Positions 1 through 8,776 are shown, numbered from the stretch's first letter. The stretch is DNA of 64,000 nt from WHTX01 sp038255145 (GCA_038255145.1 JBBSLP010000005.1:1-64000); one strand, 5' to 3'. Made by a program: numbers and translations. The notes: generated by a model from the letters alone, not told the origin.

Positions 1-1
1 G

Positions 2-74
2 CTCCGGGGGTGAGACTCGAACTCACAACCTGCGGATTAACAGTCCGATGCTCTGCCGGTTGAGCTACCCCGGA
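2..74 (-). tRNA. tRNA-Asn (anticodon GTT)
   Basis: On the minus strand the acceptor arms TCCGGGG and CCCCGGA pair perfectly. The T-arm carries GTTCGAG, and the anticodon loop reads CTGTTAA, giving GTT for Asn. The discriminator base is G and no CCA is encoded. The outermost anticodon-stem pair is a T-C mismatch, but the cloverleaf is otherwise regular. The gene runs divergently from mftA. Confidence 0.95.
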
Positions 75-185
75 TCGGCTCGACAGACGATAGCAGCACG
101 CCAGCGCAGATCCCGTGTGCTGCGCACCGTTGGCGTTGTTGTTGTCTGGGTGTGACCGACGTCGCCCTGGGCCCGTCCCGGCGCG

Positions 186-191
186 TAGACT
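186..191 (+). promoter_or_regulatory. Leaderless-type -10 box of mftA
   Basis: TAGACT ends 8 nt before the ATG at 200, and no Shine-Dalgarno sequence fits in between. This is the geometry of leaderless actinobacterial transcripts and selects ATG 200 over the upstream in-frame start at 152. The same TAGACT-8 nt-start arrangement precedes the two FkbM glycosyltransferase genes at 15747 and 18472. Confidence 0.6.
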
Positions 192-199
192 TCCCGGGC

Positions 200-337
200 A
201 TGGAAGAGACGCTGGTCGACCCCACGCCCACCGCCGTCGCTGACACCGCTGCCGAGCGTGCCGGTGACGACGAGTACACCGAGCAGGAGCTCCTGGTCGA
301 GGAGATCTCCATCGACGGGATGTGCGGGGTCTACTGA
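200..337 (+). CDS. mftA: Mycofactocin precursor peptide MftA
   Basis: This 45-residue peptide ends in IDGMCGVY, the hallmark C-terminus of mycofactocin precursors. The acidic stretch before it (EQELLVEEIS) is also typical and is the part recognised by MftB and MftC. The terminal Val-Tyr becomes the redox cofactor: MftC decarboxylates and cross-links it, MftE releases it, and later enzymes finish it. The ORF could begin at 152, but the TAGACT box 8 nt before ATG 200 favours the short form, which also matches usual precursor length. mftB begins inside its last codons, so the two genes are translated together. Identification is very firm because of the C-terminal motif and the following mftB and mftC. 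Confidence 0.95.
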   Translation: MEETLVDPTPTAVADTAAERAGDDEYTEQELLVEEISIDGMCGVY

Positions 338-672
338 CCGCGTTTCGTCCACTGACATCTTCGTCGCCGCCCGATCCGGCCCCCGGGCCTGCTCACCGGC
401 CCGCGTTCGACGCCGGCCGGCACTACCGGCTGCACCCCCAGGTGGCGTTGCGGCCCGAGCCGTTCGGCGCCCTCGCCTACCACTACGGCAACCGCCGCCT
501 GAACTTTCTGCGCTCCCCGCAGTTGCTCACCCTGGTGCAGCGCCTGGGTGAGCACCCCAGCATCGATGCCGCCCTCGACGACGCCGGCATCGAGCCCCGT
601 CGCCGGCCCACCTGGGTGGCCGCCCTGGCCCGACTCGCCGAGTCCGACTTCATCGAGGAGGTCACGTCGTGA
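322..672 (+). CDS. mftB: Mycofactocin peptide chaperone MftB
   Basis: This 116-residue PqqD-like peptide chaperone is expected to bind the MftA leader and present it to MftC. The conserved part is residues 32-114 (HYRLHPQVALRPEPFGALAY, then NRRLNFLRSP), ending in a helical segment containing LARLAESDFIEE that resembles the RRE fold. The GTG at 322 lies inside the last codons of mftA, and no standard in-frame start follows near the mftA stop, so the overlapping start is preferred. The stop overlaps the mftC GTG by 4 nt. The N-terminal 25 residues are Pro/Ser-rich and poorly conserved in character. Confidence 0.92.
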   Translation: MRGLLTAFRPLTSSSPPDPAPGPAHRPAFDAGRHYRLHPQVALRPEPFGALAYHYGNRRLNFLRSPQLLTLVQRLGEHPSIDAALDDAGIEPRRRPTWVAALARLAESDFIEEVTS

Positions 673-1814
673 CCGCAGCGCCCACCCGGCTCACCGATGA
701 GCTCAAGGCGGGGTTGAACGCCCCCATCTGCCTCACGTGGGAGTGGACCTACGCCTGCAACCTGGCCTGCGTCCACTGCCTGTCGTCCTCGGGCCGGCGC
801 GACCCGTTGGAGCTGACCACGGCCGAGATGCGCTCGGTGGTCGACCAGCTGGCCGACATGCAGGTCTTCTACATCAACGTGGGCGGGGGCGAGCCCACGG
901 TGCGGCCCGACTTCTTCGAGGTCATCGAGTACAGCGTCGAGCGGGGGGTGGGGGTCAAGTTCTCCACCAACGGGGGCATGATCACGCCGGCCAAGGCCTG
1001 CCACCTGGCATCGTTGGACTACGTCGACATCCAGATCTCGTTGGACGGGGCTGATGAGGCCACCAACGACGCCGTGCGCGGGCGGGGGAGCTGGGCCATG
1101 GCCCACCGGGCCATGGACAACCTGGCGTCGGCCGGGTTCGGCCCCTTCAAGATCAGCGTGGTCATGACCCGACACAACATCCCTCAGCGGGACGAGTTGG
1201 CGGCGCTGGCCGATCGCTACGGCGCCGAGCTGCGCCTGACCCGGTTCCGTCCCTCGGGGCGGGGAGCGGAGACCTGGCACGAACTGCGCCCCACCCAGGA
1301 CCAGCAGTACGAGCTGTACCGCTGGCTGTTGGACCGACCCGACGTGCTGACGGGGGACTCGTTCTTCCACCTGTCGGGGTATGGGGAAGGGGCCCTGCCC
1401 GGGTTGAACCTGTGTGGGGCGGGCCGGGTGGTGTGCTTGATTGATCCGGTGGGCGACGTCTACGCCTGTCCGTTCGTGCTCCACGAGCAGTTCAAGGCGG
1501 GCTCGGTGCGTGCGGAGGGCGGCTTCGCGGGGGTGTGGAACGGCTCGACGCTCTTCCGTGAGCTGCGCGAGCCCCAGTCGGCGGGGGCATGTGCGTCGTG
1601 CGGGAGCTACGACGCCTGCCAGGGCGGGTGCATGGCGGCCAAGTTCTTCGTCGGGCTCCCGTTGGACGCGCCCGATCCCGAGTGCGTGAAGGGCAACGGC
1701 GAGCCTGCGCTGGCGGCGCTGGGGGTCGATGCCCGCCCCATCTCCGGTCCCGGCCACTCCAAGCCGGTGCCGGTGCCGGTGCGCCTGTCACCCCGGCGCC
1801 CGGCCACCGTCTGA
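669..1814 (+). CDS. mftC: Mycofactocin radical SAM maturase MftC
   Basis: This 381-residue radical SAM/SPASM enzyme oxidatively decarboxylates the C-terminal Tyr of MftA and then forms the Val-Tyr carbon-carbon bond. The SAM-cluster motif C-x3-C-x2-C is at C30, C34 and C37 (CNLACVHC). It is followed by the GGGEP element (about 78-82) and FSTNGG. A C-terminal SPASM region has many cysteines (CGAGRVVC, YACP, CASCGSYDACQGGC) for auxiliary FeS clusters. The length is normal for the family. GTG 669 overlaps the mftB stop, so mftA, mftB and mftC form one translationally coupled unit. The C-terminal tail after about residue 345 is Pro-rich. Confidence 0.96.
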   Translation: MTAAPTRLTDELKAGLNAPICLTWEWTYACNLACVHCLSSSGRRDPLELTTAEMRSVVDQLADMQVFYINVGGGEPTVRPDFFEVIEYSVERGVGVKFSTNGGMITPAKACHLASLDYVDIQISLDGADEATNDAVRGRGSWAMAHRAMDNLASAGFGPFKISVVMTRHNIPQRDELAALADRYGAELRLTRFRPSGRGAETWHELRPTQDQQYELYRWLLDRPDVLTGDSFFHLSGYGEGALPGLNLCGAGRVVCLIDPVGDVYACPFVLHEQFKAGSVRAEGGFAGVWNGSTLFRELREPQSAGACASCGSYDACQGGCMAAKFFVGLPLDAPDPECVKGNGEPALAALGVDARPISGPGHSKPVPVPVRLSPRRPATV

Positions 1815-2084
1815 TCCCACGGGCCGTGGCGACGCCACCGCAGAGTCGCGCCCATCGGACGAAGTCCCAGCTCAGCGCCCCTATGAGTCGGTTGCCAGAG
1901 GTGTAGCTCAGATTCGACGTCGATTCGCAGCTATGTATCCCGGGACAAAGGGTGGGTTGGTGGTGGGCCTGGTCGGGGGTGGTTTTGGGCTTGGGTGTCA
2001 TACCTGCGGAGGAGGATGGGGGTCTGGTCGCAGCCGGCCGTCATCGGCGCCCCCCACTCCCCTCATCCTTCGAGGACGCCTCCC
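1815..2084. other. Gap after mftC with a dispersed 17-mer
   Basis: There is no convincing gene here. The 17-mer GATTCGACGTCGATTCG at 1911-1927 recurs exactly at 11252-11268 and with one change at 40888-40904. Purine-rich sequence (GGAGGAGG) at 2008-2015 abuts an ATG at 2016 with no spacer, so it is not taken as the start of the next gene. Confidence 0.5.
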
Positions 2085-2648
2085 ATGGCTGAACTCCCTC
2101 CCACCCGGCAATACGGCAACCTCCACGCCGCGACGCGGGCCCGGCTCAACGCCCGTCACCAGCAACTCTTCGACGAGGTGCGGGCCAAGGACGCCGTGCT
2201 GGCGGCCACAGCGAAGGAACGCCGCCTCCACCTCGCCGAGATGGCCGAGATCCATGACCAGTTGCACCCGAAGACCTTGTGGTGCCGGGGACGTCGGCCG
2301 GGATCGGACCGGTTGACCGACCCCCTCCCGCCCTTGCCGCAGGACCCGACCTGGCTGTGGGGGCGACGGCTGCGGGCCGTCTGCCTGCGCCTGCTGCACC
2401 GGTGCGGCACCCTCCCGCTGCGACAACTGCACGCCCTCCTGCACCTCCACGGCTTCGGCGTGGCCGGCGGGCACCCGGTCAAGACCCTGGCCGACGCGCT
2501 GGGCCACGAGACCGAGCACGGCACGGCCGAACGGGTCGCCCGGGGCCAGTACCGAACGACCCCGGACTACCGGCCGCCACCCCAGCGGCAACCATGGCTC
2601 ACCGCCATCATCCTGCCTGACCTCGACCAACTGGCAGACGTCGGCTGA
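2085..2648 (+). CDS. Hypothetical protein with possible winged-helix C-terminus
   Basis: This 187-residue protein is not recognised as a named family. Residues 15-60 form a charged, probably coiled helix (RARLNARHQQLFDEVRAKDA). The second half (about 105-165, with LHALLHLHGFGV, KTLADALGHE and RVARGQY) reads like a winged-helix module of the type found in small actinobacterial DNA-associated proteins; that assignment is inference. ATG 2085 is chosen over the in-frame GTG at 1995 and ATG at 2016 because GAGGA lies about 8 nt upstream and the residues before it are Pro/Ser/His-rich noise. It follows mftC on the same strand after a 270-bp gap and is probably not part of cofactor biosynthesis. Confidence 0.6.
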   Translation: MAELPPTRQYGNLHAATRARLNARHQQLFDEVRAKDAVLAATAKERRLHLAEMAEIHDQLHPKTLWCRGRRPGSDRLTDPLPPLPQDPTWLWGRRLRAVCLRLLHRCGTLPLRQLHALLHLHGFGVAGGHPVKTLADALGHETEHGTAERVARGQYRTTPDYRPPPQRQPWLTAIILPDLDQLADVG

Positions 2649-2711
2649 CGCGCCGCCTCACCGGACACCGACGGATGCGGCCAAGGCGGCGACGGCGGCC
2701 AACACCGCTGC

Positions 2712-5006
2712 TCAGCGCAGAGACTCGGCCGTGTTGCGGGCCAACCGTCGCCGCATCCACTGCGTGGCCTGGGATGCCACCAACGGCGGACAGATGGCCA
2801 CCCCCTGCGCGCTGTGGAAGCCCAGGCCCCGCAACAGGGGCAGCGCCGCCGGCGCCTCCACACCCTCGGCCACGAGCTCGATGCCCAACGCCCGGGCCAC
2901 GGTGCTGATCCCGTTCACGATGGCCTGGTTCTCGGGGTCGATGGCCAGCGCGGTCACGAACGCCCGGTCCAGCTTCACCGCCGCCACCGGCAACCGCCGC
3001 AGGTAGGTCGTCGAGTTCGACCCCGTCCCGTAGTCGTCGATGGTCAGGCGCACCCCCACCAGGCGCAGCTGGCTGAGCACGGCGATGTTGCGCTCCAGGT
3101 CGATGCCCAGGCTGTCCTCGGACACCTCGAGCTCGAGCACCTCGGCCGGCAGGTTGTGGGACCGCAGCTCCCGCTCGACCAGGCTGTGCAGGCGGGGGAT
3201 GCACATCTCCGATGCCGACAGGTTCACCGACACCCACCCCGACAGGCCCTCGTTGCGCCAGCTGGCCACGTTGGTCAGGGCATCGTTCAGCACGTAGCGC
3301 AGGATGTCGGGCACCAGAGCAGCCCGCTCGGCCAGCCCGAGGAAGTCCCCCGGCGCCAGCAGCCCCCGGGTGGGGTGCCGCCAGCGCACCAGCGCCTCGA
3401 GCCGGGTCACCTCGCCGCTGACCAGGTGGATGATGGGTTGGTAGTGCACCTCGAGCTCCCGGCTCGACAGCGCCCGGGCCAGCTCCTGGACCAGGGCGGC
3501 ACGCCCTGTGGCCTCATCGAGCTCGGCCACGAAGCGGGCCGTCCCCGTGCGCGACGCCTTGGCCCGGTACATGGCCGCGTCGGCCCGTCGCAGCAGCTCG
3601 TAGGCGTCACTCGCATCGTGGGGGCAGACGGCCAACCCGATGCTGGCATCGACGTCGACGTGGGCGCCGTGCAGGCGGAAGGGACGCCGCAGCCGGTCGA
3701 GCAGGTCGTCGGCCAGCCGCTCGGCCTGGAGGCGGGCGTCGGGGGCCGGACCCACCACCACGGCGAACTCGTCACCGCCCAGGCGGGCCACCGTGGCCGT
3801 CGGGCCCACCCCCTGGCGCAGCCGGCTGGCCACCGCCCGCAACAGGTCATCGCCCACGTGGTGACCCAGCGAATCGTTCACGTCCTTGAACCGGTCGAGG
3901 TCGGTCAGCAGCAACGCCACCTCCTCCTCACCGGCTCGGGTGTGGATGGCGGCGCCCAGCCGCTCGCTCAGCAGGCGCCGGTTGCCCAGGCGGGTCAGCT
4001 CGTCGGTCTGCGCCTCGGCCTGGCTGGCGGCCAGGCGGCCGATGTCGCGGTGGGACACGGCCAGCCGGGCCCCCGCGCCGAGCATGGCCAACCCGCCGAG
4101 GATCACCGCGGCCAGCGGGAGCTCGTCGAAGTGACCGAGGATCAAGAGGCCACCGCTGGCCGCGAAGGCCAACGCGGGCAGGACCACGGTTGCCGCCGGG
4201 CGCTGATCGGGTGCCGAGGGCCGGTCCGGCTGCCAGGGGGCCGACGCGAAGGCCAGGTACCCCAGGGTGATGCACAGGGTGATGGGACCGGGGGCCAGCA
4301 CCTCGTCACCGCGGATGACCAACGCCGCCGCCGCCACCAGGTGGGTCAGCACCCCCACGGCGATCAGCGTCGTGGCCCGATCCAGCCGCCAGCCGGCCAC
4401 CGCCCACGACACCACGATGATGAGCAGCAGCAGCCCTGCGCCGACCAGGCCCATCATGGTGGCGCGGTGGCTGACGACGGTGTCAAGGGCGTTGGCACCC
4501 AGGCGGCCGGCCAAACCGGCGGCGGCCAGCGCGGCGATCCCCAGGCCACCCAGGAGGCCGTCGAGGGCGATGCCCCAACCCAACGAGCCCAGCCGGGCCC
4601 GCATGAGCAGGAGGACGACCAGGTAGGCGAGGGGGTAGAAGGCCAGGCCGAGCAGGGCGTAGCCATCCCCGCTCACGCCCCGGGTGTCGGCCACCGACGT
4701 GCCCACGGTGCCGACCACGTCGACGGCCGAGGCCACGGCGAACAAGGCCCACGCCATCCGCTGGCGGGGTAGCAGAGCCGTGCGCAGCACCACGACGACG
4801 ACGGCCAACATGCCGGCCAAGGCCTGCAGGGCGTTCAGCAGCGGCTCGCCCAGTAGACCGTGGAGCGGGATGACCACCAGCAGGGCCTGAGCTGCGAGGA
4901 CGGCGACGATGCCACCTCGAAGCGTCCGAGCCGTCTCACGGGGCGAGACCGAGGCGGAGGGGTTGTTCACTCCTGGCGCTCGCAGCTCTGCCCGTCGAGT
5001 CGTCAC
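2712..5006 (-). CDS. Membrane GGDEF-EAL cyclic-di-GMP protein
   Basis: This 764-residue protein probably makes and/or degrades the second messenger c-di-GMP at the membrane. Residues 30-330 contain about eight to ten hydrophobic helices forming a sensory membrane domain. The GGDEF domain follows (DELTRLGNRR, then intact RLGGDEF near residue 408). The EAL domain covers about 515-750, with LEALVRW near 535, the NLSA motif, DDYGTG in place of DDFGTG, and AEGVE. No RxxD inhibitory site precedes GGDEF, so feedback inhibition of cyclase activity is doubtful. The GTG start lies 11 nt downstream of a strong TACAAT box. It is divergent from the OYE gene at 5086 across 79 bp, so the two may share regulation. 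Confidence 0.9.
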   Translation of the reverse strand: MTTRRAELRAPGVNNPSASVSPRETARTLRGGIVAVLAAQALLVVIPLHGLLGEPLLNALQALAGMLAVVVVVLRTALLPRQRMAWALFAVASAVDVVGTVGTSVADTRGVSGDGYALLGLAFYPLAYLVVLLLMRARLGSLGWGIALDGLLGGLGIAALAAAGLAGRLGANALDTVVSHRATMMGLVGAGLLLLIIVVSWAVAGWRLDRATTLIAVGVLTHLVAAAALVIRGDEVLAPGPITLCITLGYLAFASAPWQPDRPSAPDQRPAATVVLPALAFAASGGLLILGHFDELPLAAVILGGLAMLGAGARLAVSHRDIGRLAASQAEAQTDELTRLGNRRLLSERLGAAIHTRAGEEEVALLLTDLDRFKDVNDSLGHHVGDDLLRAVASRLRQGVGPTATVARLGGDEFAVVVGPAPDARLQAERLADDLLDRLRRPFRLHGAHVDVDASIGLAVCPHDASDAYELLRRADAAMYRAKASRTGTARFVAELDEATGRAALVQELARALSSRELEVHYQPIIHLVSGEVTRLEALVRWRHPTRGLLAPGDFLGLAERAALVPDILRYVLNDALTNVASWRNEGLSGWVSVNLSASEMCIPRLHSLVERELRSHNLPAEVLELEVSEDSLGIDLERNIAVLSQLRLVGVRLTIDDYGTGSNSTTYLRRLPVAAVKLDRAFVTALAIDPENQAIVNGISTVARALGIELVAEGVEAPAALPLLRGLGFHSAQGVAICPPLVASQATQWMRRRLARNTAESLR

Positions 5007-5017
5007 ACTGAGTGTCG

Positions 5018-5023
5018 ATTGTA
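5018..5023 (-). promoter_or_regulatory. -10 box of the GGDEF-EAL gene
   Basis: On the minus strand TACAAT, a near-consensus SigA-type -10, ends 11 nt before the GTG at 5006. It is conspicuous in this GC-rich sequence. On the plus strand, TAAGACT at 5071-5077 may serve the divergent OYE gene. Confidence 0.5.
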
Positions 5024-5085
5024 CTACTGATCACAGTTCGCAGACGCGGCTCACGGCGGTTCGATCTCGGTAAGACTGCGCGGGT

Positions 5086-7101
5086 GTGAGGCTCCTCGCG
5101 CCCTGGGCCATCCGCGGTCGCACCGCCCCCAACCGGCTGGTGTTCGGCCCCCACGAGACGAACCTGGGTTGGGACCGCTCGTTGTCCGAGCGCCACGTGG
5201 CCTACTACCAGCGACGGGCCCGCGGCGGCGCCGGGGTGATCGTCACCGAGGAGGCCTCCGTCCACCTCTCGGACTGGCCCTACGAGCGCTGCCCCCTGGC
5301 CCACGATTGCGGCCCCGGCTGGCGGGCCGTCGCCGACGCGGCGCGGGACCACGGCACCCTCGTCGTCGCCGCCCTGGGCCACAGCGGGGGCCAGGGGTCC
5401 TCGGCCTTCAGCCAGTCCGCCCTGTGGGCCCCCTCGGGGGTGCCCGAGGTGAACACCCGCGAGGTGCCCAAGGTCATGGAGGACGAGGACATCGCCTCCG
5501 TCGTGGCCGGCTTCGGTCACGCCACCGCCCTGGCTGTGGCCTCGGGCTGCGACGGCGTCGAGATCAACGCCGGCCAGCACAGCCTCCTGCGACAGTTCCT
5601 CTCCGGGCTGACCAACCAGCGCGCCGACGCCTACGGCCAGGATCGGCTCCTGTTCGCCCGCCAGGTGCTGGCCGCGGTGCGCCGGGCTGCGGGCGACGCC
5701 GTGGTCGGCCTGCGCCTCTCCTGTGACGAGCTGGCACCGTGGGCCGGCATCACCCCCGAGGCGGCCACGGCCGTGGCCGCCGAGCTGACCGCCGAGGTCG
5801 ACTACCTGGTCGTGGTGCGGGGATCCATCTTCTCGGTCGCCGCCACCAGGCCCGACACCCATGAACCACCGGGCTTCAACCTCGACCTGGTGGCCGAGGT
5901 GCGCGACGCGGTTCGGGCTGCCCACGGCGATGGGGTGGCCGTCGTCGCCCAGGGCTCCATCGTCGACCCGGCCCAGGCCGAGGCCGCCCTCGTCGCCGGT
6001 CGGGCTGACGCCGTGGAGATGACCCGGGCCCAGATCGCCGACCCCGACCTGGGGTCCAAGCTGGCCCGGCTTGCCGCCGACCAGGTGCGACCCTGCATCC
6101 TGTGCAACCAGCGCTGCCGGGTGCGCGACGGCCGCAACCCCCTGGTCTCGTGCGTGGTCGAGCCCCGCTCGGGCCACGAGTGGGAGGACCCCGACCCCGA
6201 CCCCGACCGCGACCCAGAGACCGGCCCCGGCCACGGCCATGACCGCGGCCTCCGGGCGCCCGGGACGACCGACCACGTGCTGGTGGTGGGCGGTGGACCC
6301 GCCGGCCTCGAGGCCGCCCGCGTCGCCGCCCGGCGGGGCCACCGGGTGACGCTGCGGGAACGGGCCGCCGACACCGGGGGTGCCGTCGAGGTGGCGGCCC
6401 GGGCCCGGGGTCGTGCCCCCCTGGCCGGCGTCGTGCGCTGGCTGGTCGCCGAGTGTCGGCGCCTGGGTGTGGCGGTGGAGACCGGGGTCGAGGTCGACGA
6501 GGCCACCGTGGCTGCCTGGCCCGGCCCTGTGGTGCTGGCCACGGGGAGCCGCGGCCGCCCCAGCGACGTGGCGGTGGGATCGGGCGCCGATCGCTGGACC
6601 AGCGCCGACGTGCTGAGCGCCGACCCCGAGCGCTGGCCCGTCGGCCCCGTGGTGGTGTGGGACCCCGTGGGCGGCCCCGAAGGGGTGGCCGTGGCCGAGA
6701 CCCTGGCCGGGGCCGGCCGGGTGGTCACCCTGGTCAGCCCCGACTTCGTCGTCGCCACCCAACTGGCCCTCACCGGCGACCTGGCCCCGGCCAACGTCCG
6801 CCTGCACCAGGCGGGGGTGGCGTTGGTGCGCCGGGCCCTGCTGCGCAGCATCGACGCCGGCTCGGTCACGGTGGAGGACCGCTTCAGCGCCGAGCGCCGC
6901 CTGCTCGACGCCCACTGGTTCGTCGACGCCGGCTGGCGCCTGGCCGACGACAGGTTGGCGACGGTCGTGGGCGACGGAGCCGTGACGGCGGGCGACTGCG
7001 TGGCTCCCCGCACCATCTACGAGGCCATCCTCGAGGGCCGCCGCGCCGCCTTGGCCCTCGACGCCGTCGGCCGGCTGGGGCCCACAGGGCCCCACTGTTA
7101 A
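5086..7101 (+). CDS. Mycofactocin-associated FadH/OYE-family oxidoreductase
   Basis: This 671-residue flavoenzyme resembles 2,4-dienoyl-CoA reductase. It has an N-terminal old-yellow-enzyme TIM barrel (1-330), an FeS-cysteine segment (CILCNQRCR plus a later SCV, about 342-360), and a C-terminal FAD/NAD(P) module starting with VLVVGGGPAGLEAARVA near residue 400. Two families of this kind are known as mycofactocin-system FadH/OYE types 1 and 2; which type this one is cannot be decided by eye. It probably reduces or oxidises an enone or similar metabolite with electrons passed through FMN, 4Fe-4S and FAD. An Asp/Pro repeat (EDPDPDPDRDPE) links the two halves. It heads a same-strand run with fadD-like, OYE, fixB and fixC genes. 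Confidence 0.9.
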   Translation: MRLLAPWAIRGRTAPNRLVFGPHETNLGWDRSLSERHVAYYQRRARGGAGVIVTEEASVHLSDWPYERCPLAHDCGPGWRAVADAARDHGTLVVAALGHSGGQGSSAFSQSALWAPSGVPEVNTREVPKVMEDEDIASVVAGFGHATALAVASGCDGVEINAGQHSLLRQFLSGLTNQRADAYGQDRLLFARQVLAAVRRAAGDAVVGLRLSCDELAPWAGITPEAATAVAAELTAEVDYLVVVRGSIFSVAATRPDTHEPPGFNLDLVAEVRDAVRAAHGDGVAVVAQGSIVDPAQAEAALVAGRADAVEMTRAQIADPDLGSKLARLAADQVRPCILCNQRCRVRDGRNPLVSCVVEPRSGHEWEDPDPDPDRDPETGPGHGHDRGLRAPGTTDHVLVVGGGPAGLEAARVAARRGHRVTLRERAADTGGAVEVAARARGRAPLAGVVRWLVAECRRLGVAVETGVEVDEATVAAWPGPVVLATGSRGRPSDVAVGSGADRWTSADVLSADPERWPVGPVVVWDPVGGPEGVAVAETLAGAGRVVTLVSPDFVVATQLALTGDLAPANVRLHQAGVALVRRALLRSIDAGSVTVEDRFSAERRLLDAHWFVDAGWRLADDRLATVVGDGAVTAGDCVAPRTIYEAILEGRRAALALDAVGRLGPTGPHC

Positions 7102-7104
7102 CTT
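7099..7104 (+). promoter_or_regulatory. -10 box of the acyl-CoA synthetase gene
   Basis: TAACTT ends 6 nt before ATG 7111 and overlaps the stop codon of the preceding OYE gene. There is no Shine-Dalgarno sequence, so this is a probable leaderless internal promoter. Confidence 0.45.
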
Positions 7105-7110
7105 GGTCAC

Positions 7111-8730
7111 ATGGTGGCTTGGAACTTCGCTGACGTCTTCGAGGCCGTTGCCTCGGCCGTGCCTGATCGCCCCGTCGTCGTCGAGGGGGCCCGCTCGGTC
7201 ACCTGGCGGGAGTTCGACCGGGCCGCCAACGCCCTGGCTGCCGACTTCGTGGCGGCCGGGCTGACCCAGGGCTCCAAGGTCGGCACCTACCTCTACAACT
7301 CGCCCGAGTACCTCGAGACCTACTTCGCCGCCACCAAGGTCTCCATGTGGCCGTTCAACACGAACTACCGCTACGGGGCCGAGGAGATCACCTACCTGTT
7401 CGACAACGCCGACGCCGAGGCCGTGGTCTTCGACACCCGCTTCACCGGCACCGTCGAGAAGGTCCGCGAACGTCTGCCCGACATCAAGCGCTGGTACGCC
7501 GTCGGCCCTGACGTGCCGTCGTGGGCCACCGACCTCGCTGACGTGGTCGGCGACGGGGCCGATGCGCCGCCCAGGGTCAGCTGGCCACGGTCCGAGGACG
7601 ACGTGATCATGACCTACACCGGCGGCACCACGGGCATGCCCAAGGGCGTGATGTGGACCCAGGGCGAGCTGTTCGCGGGCATGGGCACCGGTGGCAACGC
7701 CGTGCTCGGCTTCCCCCCGGTGGCGTCGCTGGAGGAGCTGGCCCAGGTCGTGGCGGCCCGCACCGAGGTCCCCGTGGTGCTCGAGGCGTGCCCGCTCATG
7801 CACGCCACCGCCCTGGGCAACGCCTACGGCATGCTGCCCCTGGGGGCCACCATCGTCGTCCTCGAGGACGTGAAGTTCGACGCCGCCCGGTTGTGGGACG
7901 AGGTCGACCGCCTCGGCGTCAGCTGGATCACCATGGTGGGTGACGCCTTCGGCCGTCCCATGCTGGCCGAGCTCGAGGCCCACCCCGGTCGCTGGAAGCT
8001 CGACACCCTCAAGGTCATGTACTCGGCCGGCGTCATGTGGAGCCGTGAGGTCAAGGAAGGCCTGCTCGAGCACCTGGGCCCCGACGCCATGCTCCTCGAC
8101 GTCTTCGGCTCGACGGAGGCTGCGGGCATGGGCCGCTCGGTGTCCACCCGGGGGGCGGTGGCGGACACGGCGGCGTTCATGGTCGGCGAGCTGGCCCAGG
8201 TCATCACCGACGACGGCCGCTTCGTGGTCCCCGGCTCGGGTGAGCAGGGCCTGGCCGCCTTCGGGGGGCCCATGCCCGTCGGCTACTACGGCGACGCGAA
8301 GAAGACGGCGGAGACGTTCCGCACCATCGACGGCAAGCGCTGGTCCATCCCCGGTGACGTGGCCACCGTCGAGGCCGACGGCTCGTTGCGCCTGCTGGGT
8401 CGGGGTTCGGTGTGCATCAACACCGGTGGCGAGAAGGTCTTCGTGGAAGAGGTCGAAGAGGTGCTCAAGACCCACCCCTCGGTGGCGGACGCGGTGTGCG
8501 TGGGCATCCCCGAGCCCCGCTTCGGCGAGACCGTCTGCGCGGTGGTCGAAGCCCGGCCCGGGGTCACCGAGGTCGACGCCGCCTCGGTGATCGCCCACAC
8601 CAAGGAACGCCTGGCCGGCTACAAGGCGCCGCGTGACGTGCTGGTGGTGGACACCATCGGCCGCTCGCCCTCGGGCAAGGTCGACTACGCCGGGCTCAAG
8701 GCCATGGCCCGGGCCCGTCTGGGCCGCTGA
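7111..8730 (+). CDS. Acyl-CoA synthetase (AMP-binding family)
   Basis: This 539-residue ANL-superfamily ligase should activate a carboxylic acid through an acyl-adenylate and load it on CoA. The P-loop-like A3 motif is YTGGTTGMPKG near residues 167-177, A5 is DVFGSTEAAGMG near 330, and the C-terminal domain has RGSVCINTGGEKVFVEEVEE. The closing catalytic Lys lies in GRSPSGKVDY near 520. Its length is normal for FadD-type enzymes. It lies between the two OYE flavoenzyme genes, so the three may work on the same acid or enone in the mycofactocin-linked pathway. The substrate cannot be inferred from sequence. Confidence 0.9.
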   Translation: MVAWNFADVFEAVASAVPDRPVVVEGARSVTWREFDRAANALAADFVAAGLTQGSKVGTYLYNSPEYLETYFAATKVSMWPFNTNYRYGAEEITYLFDNADAEAVVFDTRFTGTVEKVRERLPDIKRWYAVGPDVPSWATDLADVVGDGADAPPRVSWPRSEDDVIMTYTGGTTGMPKGVMWTQGELFAGMGTGGNAVLGFPPVASLEELAQVVAARTEVPVVLEACPLMHATALGNAYGMLPLGATIVVLEDVKFDAARLWDEVDRLGVSWITMVGDAFGRPMLAELEAHPGRWKLDTLKVMYSAGVMWSREVKEGLLEHLGPDAMLLDVFGSTEAAGMGRSVSTRGAVADTAAFMVGELAQVITDDGRFVVPGSGEQGLAAFGGPMPVGYYGDAKKTAETFRTIDGKRWSIPGDVATVEADGSLRLLGRGSVCINTGGEKVFVEEVEEVLKTHPSVADAVCVGIPEPRFGETVCAVVEARPGVTEVDAASVIAHTKERLAGYKAPRDVLVVDTIGRSPSGKVDYAGLKAMARARLGR

Positions 8731-8776
8731 CCGGCCCCGGCGTGGGACCGACGAACCCTCAGAGCCAGAAACCTCG

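Noticed and set aside
4936..8598. 1220-codon ORF on the minus strand
   Set aside because: It runs antisense to the OYE and acyl-CoA synthetase genes, both full of family motifs. Its Gly/His/Asp-rich composition is the mirror of GC-rich codons.
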